A DNA stretch of 64,000 nt, taken from contig NZ_CALXKQ010000010.1 in assembly GCF_944388875.1 (NCBI RefSeq), positions 1 through 64,000 of the forward strand, written 5' to 3'. The DNA is from an uncultured Brachyspira sp. (lineage in GTDB: Bacteria; Spirochaetota; Brachyspiria; Brachyspirales; Brachyspiraceae). A program made the translations under genes and the position numbers. This document shows, in pieces, positions 41,402-50,767 of the stretch. The number at the start of each line of letters is the position of its first letter. Position 1 is the first letter of the stretch. Under the pieces are notes generated by a model, which saw only the letters and a list, made by a program, of their open reading frames with translations, was not told the origin of the DNA and ran no database searches.

Positions 41402-41986
41402 ATGTTTGCTTTTATAGAAGGTAAAGTTCAAATAATGTCTGAAGGCATCATTGCTCTTCTTTGCGGCGGTGTAGGTTATGAGATTATAGTATCAAGAAAA
41501 TTTAATGTCCAAAATGATGATAATATAAGGCTATATACTCATCTTATACATAAAGAAGATGCTATGATGCTTTACGGATTTAAAACAAGAGAGGAAAAAA
41601 AGATGTTTTCTACATTGATAGCAGCTTCTGGGGTAGGTCCTAAACTTGCTATGGAAATTCTCTCTGCTTATTCAATAGATGAGATAATGCATATACTTTT
41701 TAATAAGGATGTTAATTTATTAAAGAAAGTTCCTGGAATGGGATTAAAAAAAGCTGAAAAACTTTTATTTGAACTAAGAGATAAAATAGAAAAGATAGAT
41801 ATTAATATTTCATCATCTGCGATTAAAAATTATAATGATAATGAAAGCGATGTAATAAAGGCTTTAATGTCATTGGGATTTTCAAATAATGAAGCTATTA
41901 AATCTTTATCTGCCATAGAAAATAAGGAGAATATGAGTACTGAAGATTTAATAAGCCATGCTTTAAGGAATTTGAGTTCTATATAA
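41402..41986 (+). CDS. ruvA: Holliday junction branch migration protein RuvA
   Basis: 194 residues, normal size. The N-terminal OB domain (FAFIEGKVQIMSEG, VGYEIIVS) is followed by two helix-hairpin-helix motifs (LIAASGVGPKLAMEILS and LKKVPGMGLKKAEKLLFEL) and a C-terminal RuvB-binding three-helix domain (DVIKALMSLGFSNNEA). RuvA tetramers bind Holliday junctions for RuvB-driven migration. ruvB and ruvC are not adjacent. Confidence 0.95.
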   Translation: MFAFIEGKVQIMSEGIIALLCGGVGYEIIVSRKFNVQNDDNIRLYTHLIHKEDAMMLYGFKTREEKKMFSTLIAASGVGPKLAMEILSAYSIDEIMHILFNKDVNLLKKVPGMGLKKAEKLLFELRDKIEKIDINISSSAIKNYNDNESDVIKALMSLGFSNNEAIKSLSAIENKENMSTEDLISHALRNLSSI

Positions 41987-42009
41987 TTATTTATTTTTTA
42001 TTAATATTA

Positions 42010-42038
42010 TTGAAAATAAGTAATTATTGAACTATAAT
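42010..42038 (+). promoter_or_regulatory. Promoter of GNAT gene
   Basis: TTGAAA (42010-42015), 17 bases, TATAAT (42033-42038), then GAGGT before ATG 42065. Confidence 0.75.
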
Positions 42039-42064
42039 ATATTTTACTTAGAGGTATAATAAAA

Positions 42065-42571
42065 ATGGAAATAGTAATAAAAAAAGCTGAAATTAAAGAT
42101 GTTTTTGATATTAGTAAACTTCATGCTATATGCTGGAAGGATTCCTATAAAGATATTATACCAGCATCATACTTAAAAAAGATATATTTAGATGATTGGT
42201 GCGAAGAATTTGAAGACGGAATAAGCAATAAAACTAGAGAAGCACATATTGCCTATATAGATGATAAGCCTATAGCTGTTGTTTCGCATGGCAAAAGCAG
42301 ATGCAATATGGAAAATTACGGAGAGATAATATCATTATACGTTCATCCTATATATCAGGGTTCAGGAATAGGAAGCATGCTTCTTAAACATGCTGTTGAA
42401 TATATAAAAGAATCAGGATACGACAATATATGCCTTTGCGTTTTTGATAAAAATGAAGACGCTAAAAAATTCTATGAAAAAAACGGATTTAAAAATTCTG
42501 GTAAAAAAAATACATTAAAAATAGATGATGAAGATATAGAAGAAACAGTTTATATTTATAGTATAGATTAA
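42065..42571 (+). CDS. GNAT family N-acetyltransferase
   Basis: 168 residues. The acetyl-CoA site ISLYVHPIYQGSGIGSMLLKHA matches motif A (Q/RxxGxG/A), and LCVFDKNEDAKKFYEKNGF motif B. The N-terminal LHAICWKDSYKDIIPASYL segment is common in PhnO/RimI-like members. Substrate unknown. Single gene with its own promoter. Confidence 0.9.
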   Translation: MEIVIKKAEIKDVFDISKLHAICWKDSYKDIIPASYLKKIYLDDWCEEFEDGISNKTREAHIAYIDDKPIAVVSHGKSRCNMENYGEIISLYVHPIYQGSGIGSMLLKHAVEYIKESGYDNICLCVFDKNEDAKKFYEKNGFKNSGKKNTLKIDDEDIEETVYIYSID

Positions 42572-42592
42572 TAGTTCGATTATACCCACATA

Positions 42593-42621
42593 TTGAAATT
42601 TATAACAGTATATGATACAAT
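42593..42621 (+). promoter_or_regulatory. Promoter of membrane rhodanese gene
   Basis: TTGAAA (42593-42598), 17 bases, TACAAT (42616-42621), with TG extension; GGGGT ribosome site before ATG 42652. Confidence 0.7.
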
Positions 42622-42651
42622 AAAATCATTATACATACTAGGGGTATATTA

Positions 42652-43062
42652 ATGAATAATACAATGACTTTAATAATAGGTATAATACTGACATTCATAA
42701 TATTAAGTGCAGCAAGAAAAATTATATTTAATATAAGAAGCAAAGGAAAGTTCAAGAATATTAATATAAATGATGCAGTTTCAATTTACAAAAATAATAA
42801 GAATATAGGGTTAATAGATGTGAGAAGCTATGGTGAAGTTCAGCAAAGCGGATATATAAAAAACAGTATAAATATAGCTTTAGATGATTCAAAGTTTGAA
42901 GAGAAGATGTCAAAACTTGATAAAAATAAGGAATATATAGTATATTGTGCAAGCGGAAGCCGTTCTGGTATGGCATGTATGCGTATGTACAAAATGGGAT
43001 TTACAAATATTAATAATCTTACACATGCAGGATATTTTCAGCTCTCATCATCCTTGAAATAA
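42652..43062 (+). CDS. Membrane-anchored rhodanese
   Basis: 136 residues. One N-terminal membrane helix (residues 5-24) precedes a rhodanese domain: GLIDVRSYGEVQQSGYI and the active-site loop CASGSRSGMAC with catalytic Cys. The domain resembles the lipoprotein at 14597 (DKNKEYIVYCASGSRSG against DKSKEYIVFCRTGNRSG; TNINNLTHAGY against TNVNNLNNAGY). Topology would place it either in the cytoplasm or the periplasm; the basic residues after the helix favour the cytoplasm. Confidence 0.88.
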   Translation: MNNTMTLIIGIILTFIILSAARKIIFNIRSKGKFKNININDAVSIYKNNKNIGLIDVRSYGEVQQSGYIKNSINIALDDSKFEEKMSKLDKNKEYIVYCASGSRSGMACMRMYKMGFTNINNLTHAGYFQLSSSLK

Positions 43063-43129
43063 TTTACTTGCATATAAATTGTTTTAATGATATTGTATAT
43101 TATAACAATTTAATAAGGATAAGGGTTTA

Positions 43130-44083
43130 ATGAAGAAAACAATATTTTTTATATTATCTGTATTTTTGATTCAATATAATCTTTTATTTAATGATGTTGT
43201 TAATAGCATTGTAGGTATAGTAGGATCAATGCCTATAACTTACGAAGATTTTATAAGCCGAAAAGCTTTTTTAACACTGCAGGCTAGATCTGTGGGTCAG
43301 AAAGTAAATGATGATATGGTTTATAAGGATTTAGTTGAAGAGAGAATAATGTATTTAAAGCTTAAAGAATACAATTATGTTATAGAAGAAAATGATGTAA
43401 GCAGAAGATTAGAAAATATTGCAAAACAATATAATATGACATTGGATCAGTTTTCTAAACAGCTTAGAGCAGAGGGAATATCTTATGAAGAATACAGAAG
43501 CTCTATAAAAAAACAAATAGCTATGGAAAACTTGTACGGACTTGTAGTTAATAATGATGAAATAACAGATGCAGAAGCAGATGAGTTTTACCAAAATTCA
43601 AAAGATAAATCAGCATTTGAAGTAGATACATTAGTAAAACTATCATGGATATTTTTTAAAGCAACTACATTCACAGAAAAAGGCGAAAAGCAGGAATTAG
43701 CAGGAAAAGTTAGAGGAATGGCAGCAAGAGGACAGGATTTTGCGGAACTTGCTGAAAAGTACAGTGATGATGAAGCTACAAAAAACAACGGCGGAGATTT
43801 AGGATATAATCTTTTATATGATGCTGGAAAAAGATCATTACCAGCACAGATAAATGCAGGGTTAAACCTTGCTAAAAGAGGATATAAAGTAGGTACAGTA
43901 AGCAGCGTAAGAGAATTGGTTGGAAAAGGATTTTATATTGTAAAAATAGTGGGTATAGAAAAGGATATGGAAAGCATTAGAACTAGAGTAAAAAACTATC
44001 TCGGTGAATCACGCATGAGAGAATCATTTATAAAATGGCTTGATGAGGAAACTAAAAGGGTTTCTGTTCAATTATACAAATAA
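43130..44083 (+). CDS. SurA-like peptidyl-prolyl isomerase (parvulin type)
   Basis: 317 residues with an N-terminal signal or anchor (residues 3-20). The helical chaperone part (ARSVGQKVNDDMVYKDLVEERIMYLKLKEY) resembles SurA, and the parvulin domain shows FAELAEKYSDDEATKNNGGDLGY, GTVSSVRELVGKGFYIVKI. It probably helps outer-membrane proteins fold. AAGGATAAGGG precedes the ATG. A strong terminator follows. Confidence 0.85.
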   Translation: MKKTIFFILSVFLIQYNLLFNDVVNSIVGIVGSMPITYEDFISRKAFLTLQARSVGQKVNDDMVYKDLVEERIMYLKLKEYNYVIEENDVSRRLENIAKQYNMTLDQFSKQLRAEGISYEEYRSSIKKQIAMENLYGLVVNNDEITDAEADEFYQNSKDKSAFEVDTLVKLSWIFFKATTFTEKGEKQELAGKVRGMAARGQDFAELAEKYSDDEATKNNGGDLGYNLLYDAGKRSLPAQINAGLNLAKRGYKVGTVSSVRELVGKGFYIVKIVGIEKDMESIRTRVKNYLGESRMRESFIKWLDEETKRVSVQLYK

Positions 44084-44090
44084 TAAAAAT

Positions 44091-44128
44091 ACGGACTTAC
44101 GCTTTAAAAGTGCAAGTCCGTTTATTTT
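44091..44128 (+). terminator. Intrinsic terminator after PPIase gene
   Basis: ACGGACTT (44091-44098) pairs with AAGTCCGT (44114-44121), then TTATTTTTTT. Also lies between convergent genes. Confidence 0.85.
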
Positions 44129-44133
44129 TTTAA

Positions 44134-46362
44134 TTATTTAACTTTTATTTCTATAGTTTTAGCTGCAACTCTTTTATTTTCAACAGTAATTTTTATGCTT
44201 CCTTTTTTGCTTCCTGATTTTACCCAAAAAGAATAGTAACCGCCTTCAAGCACAGGATTGTCATTTCCTATAAGCTCCCCTGCCCCTTCAACAGTTATTT
44301 TTATAGCTTCATTAATATACGGAAGTCTGTTTCCTATAGCATCGGCAGCTTTTACAGTTACTCTAGTACAATCCCAAGAAGAACCGTTATTTATAGAATT
44401 AATCTCATCATCATCAGATTTTACTTCTAATTCTTTAAAAGTAGGATTTTTTATGTAATTTTTCTCTATAACAGCTTTTCCGTCTATATATCCTATAAGT
44501 TTAGCATCTTCCCAATTCATAGAACTTACACCAGGAATATTTCTCTCAAGTTGTATTATTACAGGAGGATGATCCAAGCCTTGATATTTTCCAGAAGCAG
44601 GATACTCTTTAGCTAAAAGCTCCCCCTTGTAATAGAACTCTACATAATCACAGTTTGTAGATACCATTAAAGGAGCAACACCGCCTATAGCTCTCTCCCC
44701 TCTTGCATATATCGTTATAGGCTCTAATACTATTTCACAGTCTTTATCCATTTGAGAAGAATATGCACTCGCTGCTAATTTAGGATTTCTAAACATATCG
44801 TAAACACCATGATAGCATATCCTATCCCCAGAACCAAAATCATAATGAGTATGATAATCAAATGCACACCATCCTGTTGAACCAGCTATATTTTTATCTA
44901 AAGCAACAGCATTGATTACATCATAATGTCTTTTAGTATGTTCTATTAATCTCTCTTCACAGTCCTGCATCTTTGTAGGGAACATGTGTCCATTATATTC
45001 CGTTATCATATAAGGAATATTTTTATCCAATTTAGTTACAAATTTCTGAGCTCTTATAGGATCAGCAATTCCGTCGCAGTTAAAATCATTCATAGTATAA
45101 ACATCTTCTAAAAGTTCGCTGCCCATTATATATCTTACACCGCCTGTTTGTCTGGTTTTATCAAGTTTATGAGCTGTTTTATTTGTTTCTTTATAAAAGC
45201 TATGATTATCCTGACTCTCATTTATTCTAACACCCCATATAATTATTGAAGGATGATGAAAATCTCTCTCTATCATATCGCGTACATTATCTATAGAAAC
45301 TTTCTGCCATTCTTTATCTCCTATATGCTGCCATCCAGGTATCTCTTCAAAAACCATAAGTCCTATTTCATCGCATCTGTCTAAGAAATGTCTTGAAGCA
45401 GGATAGTGAGAAGAACGCACAATATTAAGTCCCATATCAAATTTTAATATATCAGCATCTTTTTTCTGTATTCTCTCAGGCATAGCATAGCCCATATATG
45501 GAAAACTCTGATGTCTATTTAATCCTCTTAATTTTATTTTCTCTCCGTTTAAGAAAAAACCATTATCTCTAAACTCAGCATCTCTGAATCCTATTTTTAT
45601 AGAAACATTATCATCATTGGAAAGAGAAGCATCAAGTTTATATAGTCTTGGATTATTTATGCTCCAAAGCTCTATTCTGTCAGAATCTATACGCTCATTG
45701 ATTTCAATATCAGTAAATAATTCATCATTCTTTAATGATACATCTTTTTTTATTTCGCATATATGAAACTCTCTGTTATAAAGATTAATAGATATTGTTT
45801 CTTTTACTGATTCTTTTTTGCTGTTTCTTATTCTGATTTTTCCAGTTATAGTTTGATTAGCAAGACCTGTAAGCATAACATTTTCTATAGATATATTATC
45901 AGCTATTATTATTTGAACTTCTCTATATATTCCGCCGTAGCATAGATAATCTATTTCATTGCCGAAAGGAGGTATATCATCACGTTCTACACTGTCAAGT
46001 TTTACGGCTATAATATTATCTCCGTCTTTCAAATGATCTGTTATATCATATATAAAAGGAAGATATCCTCCCTTATGTTCCCCTAAACTTATGCTGTTAA
46101 TAAATACTTCGCATGCTGCCATTGCTCCTTCAAAATTAATCAATACTCTTTTGTTTTGCAGGTTTTTCTTATCATATTTGAAAATATTTTGATACCCTGT
46201 AATAAGCCAAGTTTCTGATTCATCAAAATAGTGAAGTGGTATTTCATGTACTGTATGAGGCAATGTTATTTTCTCACCATTTAAATTAGCATCAGTTTTT
46301 ATATTATTATCCCATTCTTTAAAGAATTTCCAATTAGTATTAAAGTTGATTATTTCTCTCAT
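44134..46362 (-). CDS. Glycoside hydrolase family 2 enzyme (beta-galactosidase/glucuronidase-like)
   Basis: 742 residues, no signal peptide, so cytoplasmic. The N-terminal sugar-binding domain (NWKFFKEW, LPHTVHEIP, VFINSISLGEHKGGYLPF), a beta-sandwich, and the TIM barrel (LRGLNRHQSFPYMG, IVRSSHYPASRHFLDRCDEIG) are in order. The acid/base Glu is in IIIWGVRINESQD and the nucleophile Glu in YMITEYNGHMF. The C-terminal Ig-like domain (DAIGNRLPYINEAIKITVEG) is typical of GH2 proteins with DUF4982-like ends. Substrate not predictable. No transporter is adjacent. Confidence 0.9.
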   Translation of the reverse strand: MREIINFNTNWKFFKEWDNNIKTDANLNGEKITLPHTVHEIPLHYFDESETWLITGYQNIFKYDKKNLQNKRVLINFEGAMAACEVFINSISLGEHKGGYLPFIYDITDHLKDGDNIIAVKLDSVERDDIPPFGNEIDYLCYGGIYREVQIIIADNISIENVMLTGLANQTITGKIRIRNSKKESVKETISINLYNREFHICEIKKDVSLKNDELFTDIEINERIDSDRIELWSINNPRLYKLDASLSNDDNVSIKIGFRDAEFRDNGFFLNGEKIKLRGLNRHQSFPYMGYAMPERIQKKDADILKFDMGLNIVRSSHYPASRHFLDRCDEIGLMVFEEIPGWQHIGDKEWQKVSIDNVRDMIERDFHHPSIIIWGVRINESQDNHSFYKETNKTAHKLDKTRQTGGVRYIMGSELLEDVYTMNDFNCDGIADPIRAQKFVTKLDKNIPYMITEYNGHMFPTKMQDCEERLIEHTKRHYDVINAVALDKNIAGSTGWCAFDYHTHYDFGSGDRICYHGVYDMFRNPKLAASAYSSQMDKDCEIVLEPITIYARGERAIGGVAPLMVSTNCDYVEFYYKGELLAKEYPASGKYQGLDHPPVIIQLERNIPGVSSMNWEDAKLIGYIDGKAVIEKNYIKNPTFKELEVKSDDDEINSINNGSSWDCTRVTVKAADAIGNRLPYINEAIKITVEGAGELIGNDNPVLEGGYYSFWVKSGSKKGSIKITVENKRVAAKTIEIKVK

Positions 46363-46458
46363 CTTTTATACATACTCCATAATTTTATTATGAAGTATTT
46401 TATATTGAACATATAAAAAATCAATTAAGATTTTACAAAAAATAATTATGTATTTTTC

Positions 46459-46926
46459 TTAATTAAACATAACTACATGAAGAGTTAAATAACTTGCAAA
46501 TAAACACCATATTAAATATGGAACAAGCAGTATGGATGATAGTTTAGAAATATTTTTGAATCTTGATATAGTTATAATAATCATAATATCTAAAACAATT
46601 ATTTCTATTAAAGCAAATAAAGGCTGCTTTAAACCGAAAAATATAAAAGTCCAAAAGAAATTTAATATTAACTGTACCGCAAAAACAATAACAGATTTTT
46701 TATCTATAGGATTATGATTTATTATAATAGAAACAGATACAGCCATCAATAAATATAAAATACTCCAAGCTATTGGAAAAGCAATATTTGGAGGACTTAA
46801 AGGCGACTTATTCAATGAATTATACCATACAAAATTATCAGATTTTACACTCAAACCGCCTATGGCTCCGATTGATAGGCAAACTACTATAGAAACTATT
46901 AGTATAATTATAAATTTTTTATTCAT
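46459..46926 (-). CDS. TspO/MBR family protein
   Basis: 155 residues, five membrane helices. Family signatures: WYNSLNKSPLSPPNIAFPIAWSI, LNFFWTFIFFGL and VPYLIWCLFASYLTL. TspO proteins bind porphyrins and other small ligands and respond to stress in aerobes; in an anaerobe the role is unclear. AGGA precedes the ATG. Confidence 0.93.
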   Translation of the reverse strand: MNKKFIIILIVSIVVCLSIGAIGGLSVKSDNFVWYNSLNKSPLSPPNIAFPIAWSILYLLMAVSVSIIINHNPIDKKSVIVFAVQLILNFFWTFIFFGLKQPLFALIEIIVLDIMIIITISRFKNISKLSSILLVPYLIWCLFASYLTLHVVMFN

Positions 46927-47021
46927 GTTAGAATCCTAAATATTTTTTATTAATTCTACACTATAATAAAATATTTGTAATCATTATATAGTTTATATTT
47001 TCTTATATATTACCGCTTTTA

Positions 47022-47459
47022 TTAAGCGTAAGCATCAACATTATTGCCTTTGCTTGATGAACTTGCTACTGCAGCTTTAGTTACTCCTCCAGAAACATAA
47101 ACTCTCTTACATTCAGGACATATATTAGTTTTTAAAGTTACATTCTGAAATATTACTTCGCCGCCGCTTTTTTCTGCTGCTCTTTGATTGTTGGCTACAT
47201 GTTCCTGTTCATGTGAAGCTACAAGTGAAGGTGCACTTGAAGGATCTATACGTGTAGGACTTTTAAATGATACTCCTATATCATTAGAACCATCCTGATA
47301 TGTTCTTGAAGCACATGTTTTGCATACGCCTACTTCGCTTATAGGTGTTTTTTCTCTAGCTTCCTGAACAATATTAGCTATATTATTGCTGTTATTTCTT
47401 ATATTATTGTTTCTTATACTATTACTATAAGGAGCATTATTACGAATACTTATTTCCAT
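47022..47459 (-). CDS. Small HExxH (metalloprotease-like) protein with two Cys pairs
   Basis: 145 residues. A CKTC pair (about residue 46), SFKSPTRIDPSSAPSLVASHEQEHVANNQ with the zinc-type HExxH motif (HEQEH), then CPEC and YVSGGVTKA. This matches a small family with SHExEHV and G-rich ends related to SprA-like putative metalloproteases. The N-terminal 30 residues are an Asn/Arg/Ile repeat (SIRNN, NIRNN, NNIRNNSNN). No signal peptide. GAGGT precedes the ATG. Peptidase activity is unproven. Confidence 0.65.
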   Translation of the reverse strand: MEISIRNNAPYSNSIRNNNIRNNSNNIANIVQEAREKTPISEVGVCKTCASRTYQDGSNDIGVSFKSPTRIDPSSAPSLVASHEQEHVANNQRAAEKSGGEVIFQNVTLKTNICPECKRVYVSGGVTKAAVASSSSKGNNVDAYA

Positions 47460-47590
47460 AATTTATACCTCTTAATTATATTTAATTCTACCCCTATACT
47501 AAAATTATAAACATATAAAAATAAATATCAACTTATTTTGTACTTATATACGTTGTTATGTTTACTAATTAATAAATTTTATTGATAATT

Positions 47591-47619
47591 TTGCAAATTT
47601 TTTATTTTATAAGTATAGT
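47591..47619 (+). promoter_or_regulatory. Promoter of secreted ankyrin gene
   Basis: TTGCAA (47591-47596), 17 bases, TATAGT (47614-47619). Moderate match. Confidence 0.5.
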
Positions 47620-47669
47620 TTTATTATTTCCGATAATAGAAACGGTATTTTATAGCTTGGATTTTTATA

Positions 47670-48746
47670 ATGAAAAATATAATTATTTTCTTATGTATAA
47701 TATTTAATACATCAATATTATTTGCTCAAAATGATGATTTAATGGAAAATATAAAGAATAATGATATAAATAAAATAAGAACATTATTAAGAGAAGGAAT
47801 AAATTTAGATTTATACAATATCAGATATGGAATGACTCCTTTAATGTATGCTGCAGAGATTGGAAATATTGAAATAGTAAATGAATTATTAGATTTTGGG
47901 GCTAAAGATTTTGACTTTGCTTTTTATGTTGCATGTTCTGAGGGCAGATGGGATATAGCAGAAAGCATAATGAAAGCGGGAGCCAGTAATTATAATATTG
48001 CTTTATCCTATGCTGCTATAGGAGGACAATTAGAAATAGTTGAAAAACTTATAGATTTAGGAGCTAAGGATCTTAATCCTGCCTTAGTATCAGCATGTGA
48101 GGGTAATAACTTAGAGGTTGTAAGATATTTAATAGATGCAGGAGCCAATGTAAATACTAGGGCTTATATAGAGGCATATAGAAACTATAAGGGAGCAGAA
48201 AGAAAATCCCCTTTAACAGCTGCTACTAATATTGAAATAATAAGGGAGTTGGTAAATGCTGGGGCAAGCAACTTGAATGAGGCTATTATATATAATGCTG
48301 AAACTATATCCTCAAATTTTGACAGTACATATTCAACAGATATATTAAATGAATACATAGATTTGGGAGCTGATATAAACTCAGCAAGTATGAATGATGG
48401 TAAAACTTTGCTTATGTATTTAATAGAAAAAAGACAATTAGATTTTAAATTGATAAAAAAAATTATAGAACTTGGTGCTGATGTCAATGCAAGAGATAGA
48501 AATGGAAATACTGTTTTAATACGTGCTGTTATGTATGAATATGAAGCTCCTATTGAGGATACAAATTTAAATAAAAAAGTTTACAGAACTATTGGAACTC
48601 CTATAAATATAATAGAGGAACTTTTAAAAGCGGGTGCTGATCCCACAGCCAGAAACAGCTACGGAAATACAGCATACAGAATTGCAGCAAAGAAAAAAAG
48701 AGATGATATAATTAAACTTTTTGATGAAAATAAAAAATTACCATAA
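47670..48746 (+). CDS. Secreted ankyrin-repeat protein
   Basis: 358 residues. A signal peptide (MKNIIIFLCIIFNTSILFAQ) ends in a signal-peptidase I site rather than a lipobox, so the protein is periplasmic or exported. About nine ankyrin repeats follow (TPLMYAAEIGNIEIVNELL, ALSYAAIGGQLEIVEKLIDLGA, TLLMYLIEKR, TVLIRAVMY, GADPTARNSYGNTAYRIA). It is not closely related to the island's ankyrin lipoproteins. The stop codon lies in the terminator stem. Confidence 0.85.
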   Translation: MKNIIIFLCIIFNTSILFAQNDDLMENIKNNDINKIRTLLREGINLDLYNIRYGMTPLMYAAEIGNIEIVNELLDFGAKDFDFAFYVACSEGRWDIAESIMKAGASNYNIALSYAAIGGQLEIVEKLIDLGAKDLNPALVSACEGNNLEVVRYLIDAGANVNTRAYIEAYRNYKGAERKSPLTAATNIEIIRELVNAGASNLNEAIIYNAETISSNFDSTYSTDILNEYIDLGADINSASMNDGKTLLMYLIEKRQLDFKLIKKIIELGADVNARDRNGNTVLIRAVMYEYEAPIEDTNLNKKVYRTIGTPINIIEELLKAGADPTARNSYGNTAYRIAAKKKRDDIIKLFDENKKLP

Positions 48747-48770
48747 CAGAAATATTTTCTATTATGGTAA
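48738..48770. terminator. Terminator between convergent genes
   Basis: TTACCATAA (48738-48746) pairs with TTATGGTAA (48762-48770), loop of 15 bases; AT-rich flanks on both sides. Confidence 0.6.
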
Positions 48771-48781
48771 ATAATTAAATA

Positions 48782-49762
48782 TTATTTTTCAAAAGGGTAT
48801 TTTATTTTCCAGCTTCTGCGTAAAGTATCCATTATATTCATAACTCTTAAAATATCTTCATGCGGCATTTCTGGGCATTCTAATTTGCCTTTATTAATAG
48901 CATCTGCACATGATAATATTTGATATTCATAGCCTGTTATTTGTTTTGGAACCTTAATTGTTTTTACAATTTTTCTGTCAAGCGAATAAACTGTTATGCT
49001 TTCTGGATTATTAATATTTTTTATTACCATATAGCCTTTATCACCATTTATAACTCCTTCCCTATTCGTCAAAGCTGACATTGTGCTGTTTAGTATAGCC
49101 ATTTTTCCATCATCAAAAGTTAATGTAATGGAATTCTGTTCATCTACTCCTTTTTTGGTTTTTACGCATGATGAATCTATCTTCTTTATTTTATTTCCAA
49201 ATACCATTAAAGCAAAATTAATAGTATAAACTCCTACATCAAGTAAAGCTCCTCCTGCTAATTCAGGCTCTATCAATCTTGGAACTTTATTAATAACATA
49301 ACCTAAATTAGCTGTAAGAGATGATACTTTTCCTATAATTCCGATTTTTATAGTGTCATTAATGATTTTTCTGCTAGGCATGTATCTAGTCCAAATAGCT
49401 TCAGCAAGTAAAAGTTTTTTCTTTTTAGCAAGTATCAAAACTTCCCTTGCCTGTTTAGTATTAACTGTGAATGCTTTTTCACATATTACATTTTTATTAT
49501 TGTTTAAGCATAGTTTTATATGTTCATAATGATGTGAATGTGGTGTTGCTATATAAACTAAATCAATCTTTTCATCTTTAAGCATTTCTTCATAAGAGCC
49601 GTAAAATTTTTTAAATCCGTACTTTTTGGCAAATGCCTTGCTTCTTTTTAAATCTCTAGCACTTACGGCATAAGATTCTACTTCTTTGATTTTTGAAATA
49701 GTTTTAGCCATAGATTCTGCTATATGCCCTGCTCCTATAAAGCCTATATTTATTTTTTTCAT
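48782..49762 (-). CDS. Gfo/Idh/MocA family oxidoreductase
   Basis: 326 residues. The NAD(P)-binding GFIGAGHIAESMAKTI is at the N-terminus; YIATPHSHHYEH and NVICEKAFTVNTKQAREV contain the conserved Glu-Lys of the EKP-type motif (here EKA), and GGALLDVGVYTINF the catalytic-site helix. Probably acts on a sugar or cyclitol derivative; dihydrodiol dehydrogenase-like members share this layout. AAGGGGT precedes the ATG. Single gene. Confidence 0.9.
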   Translation of the reverse strand: MKKINIGFIGAGHIAESMAKTISKIKEVESYAVSARDLKRSKAFAKKYGFKKFYGSYEEMLKDEKIDLVYIATPHSHHYEHIKLCLNNNKNVICEKAFTVNTKQAREVLILAKKKKLLLAEAIWTRYMPSRKIINDTIKIGIIGKVSSLTANLGYVINKVPRLIEPELAGGALLDVGVYTINFALMVFGNKIKKIDSSCVKTKKGVDEQNSITLTFDDGKMAILNSTMSALTNREGVINGDKGYMVIKNINNPESITVYSLDRKIVKTIKVPKQITGYEYQILSCADAINKGKLECPEMPHEDILRVMNIMDTLRRSWKIKYPFEK

Positions 49763-49848
49763 TTTATTACCCCTTACTAGAATACATTTTTATTATTAAA
49801 ATAATATTAGAATTTGATTTATTGTCAATATTATTAAAAAACATATAC

Positions 49849-49879
49849 TTGAATTTTTATCTTTTTAATAATATATTAT
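49849..49879 (+). promoter_or_regulatory. Promoter of scpA, leaderless geometry
   Basis: TTGAAT (49849-49854) with TATATT (49872-49877, 17 bases) or TATTAT (49874-49879). The ATG at 49888 is eight to ten bases past the -10. Confidence 0.6.
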
Positions 49880-49887
49880 ATCCTATT

Positions 49888-50763
49888 ATGGAAGAGAATA
49901 TAAACGAAACTAAACAAGAAAATAATAAGCCTGATTATAAGGAATTTACTGTTTCATTATCCAGTATAGATTATGAAGGACCTCTCTCTATACTTTTTGA
50001 TATGCTCAAAAGAAGCGAAAAAAATATATATGAAGTGTCCATACTAGAAATTATAGATCAATTCGTAGAATATTTAAAAACACAGGCAGCATTAAACTTA
50101 GATTCCACAGGAGATTTTTTAGTTGTAGCTTCAGAGTTCCATTTATATAAATCAAAAATGCTTCTTCCCCATGATATGGATGATGATAAGTTTACAGACA
50201 GACTTAAATTTGAAATAGTAGAACAGATGCTTGAGTTTCAAAGATACAAGATGGTTTCGGAAGAACTTGACAGGCTTCAGGATGTATCGGACTCTATATT
50301 TGAGCGTAAGGATACAGAAAGGGTTAAATTTTTCCAAAATATCGAATCTATTGAAGACAATGAAGTTGCTTGGAAGGATATTACTCTTTATGATTTAGTT
50401 TATGCTTTTACAAAAGTGCAGTTTGTACCTGAAACAGATTTAGCTGTACTTTCAGGGATGTCAAATTTCCATATAGATAATGCAATTGATATGATACGCA
50501 TAAAATTATCAGAAACAGCTTTTTTTCCTTTTATAGTATTATTTAAAGACGGAGTTACTAAAAGACAGCTTGTTACATTCTTTTTAGCTATGCTTGAACT
50601 TGTAAAAGAAAAAGAAATTCTGCTTAAACAAGAAATGAAATTCAAAGAAATTTATGTATTTAAAAGAGATGAGCGTTTCATGCCTAAAAAAGAAGATGAA
50701 AAAAATGATAATGAAACACAAGAAATAAATAATATGTCTGATAATAAAAAAGAAAATAATTAA
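49888..50763 (+). CDS. scpA: Segregation and condensation protein A
   Basis: 291 residues from ATG 49888. Kleisin subunit of the SMC-ScpAB complex. The N-terminal SIDYEGPLSILFDMLKRSEKNIYEVSILEIIDQF binds the SMC neck; DSTGDFLVVASEFHLYKSKMLLP is the family core; the C-terminal winged helix includes FPFIVLFKDGVTKRQLVTFFLAMLELVKEKEI. In-frame codons upstream overlap the promoter and are rejected. A Glu/Asn/Lys tail ends the protein. scpB, usually next, is absent; a BspA-like gene follows at four bases. Confidence 0.92.
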   Translation: MEENINETKQENNKPDYKEFTVSLSSIDYEGPLSILFDMLKRSEKNIYEVSILEIIDQFVEYLKTQAALNLDSTGDFLVVASEFHLYKSKMLLPHDMDDDKFTDRLKFEIVEQMLEFQRYKMVSEELDRLQDVSDSIFERKDTERVKFFQNIESIEDNEVAWKDITLYDLVYAFTKVQFVPETDLAVLSGMSNFHIDNAIDMIRIKLSETAFFPFIVLFKDGVTKRQLVTFFLAMLELVKEKEILLKQEMKFKEIYVFKRDERFMPKKEDEKNDNETQEINNMSDNKKENN

Positions 50764-50767
50764 CACA

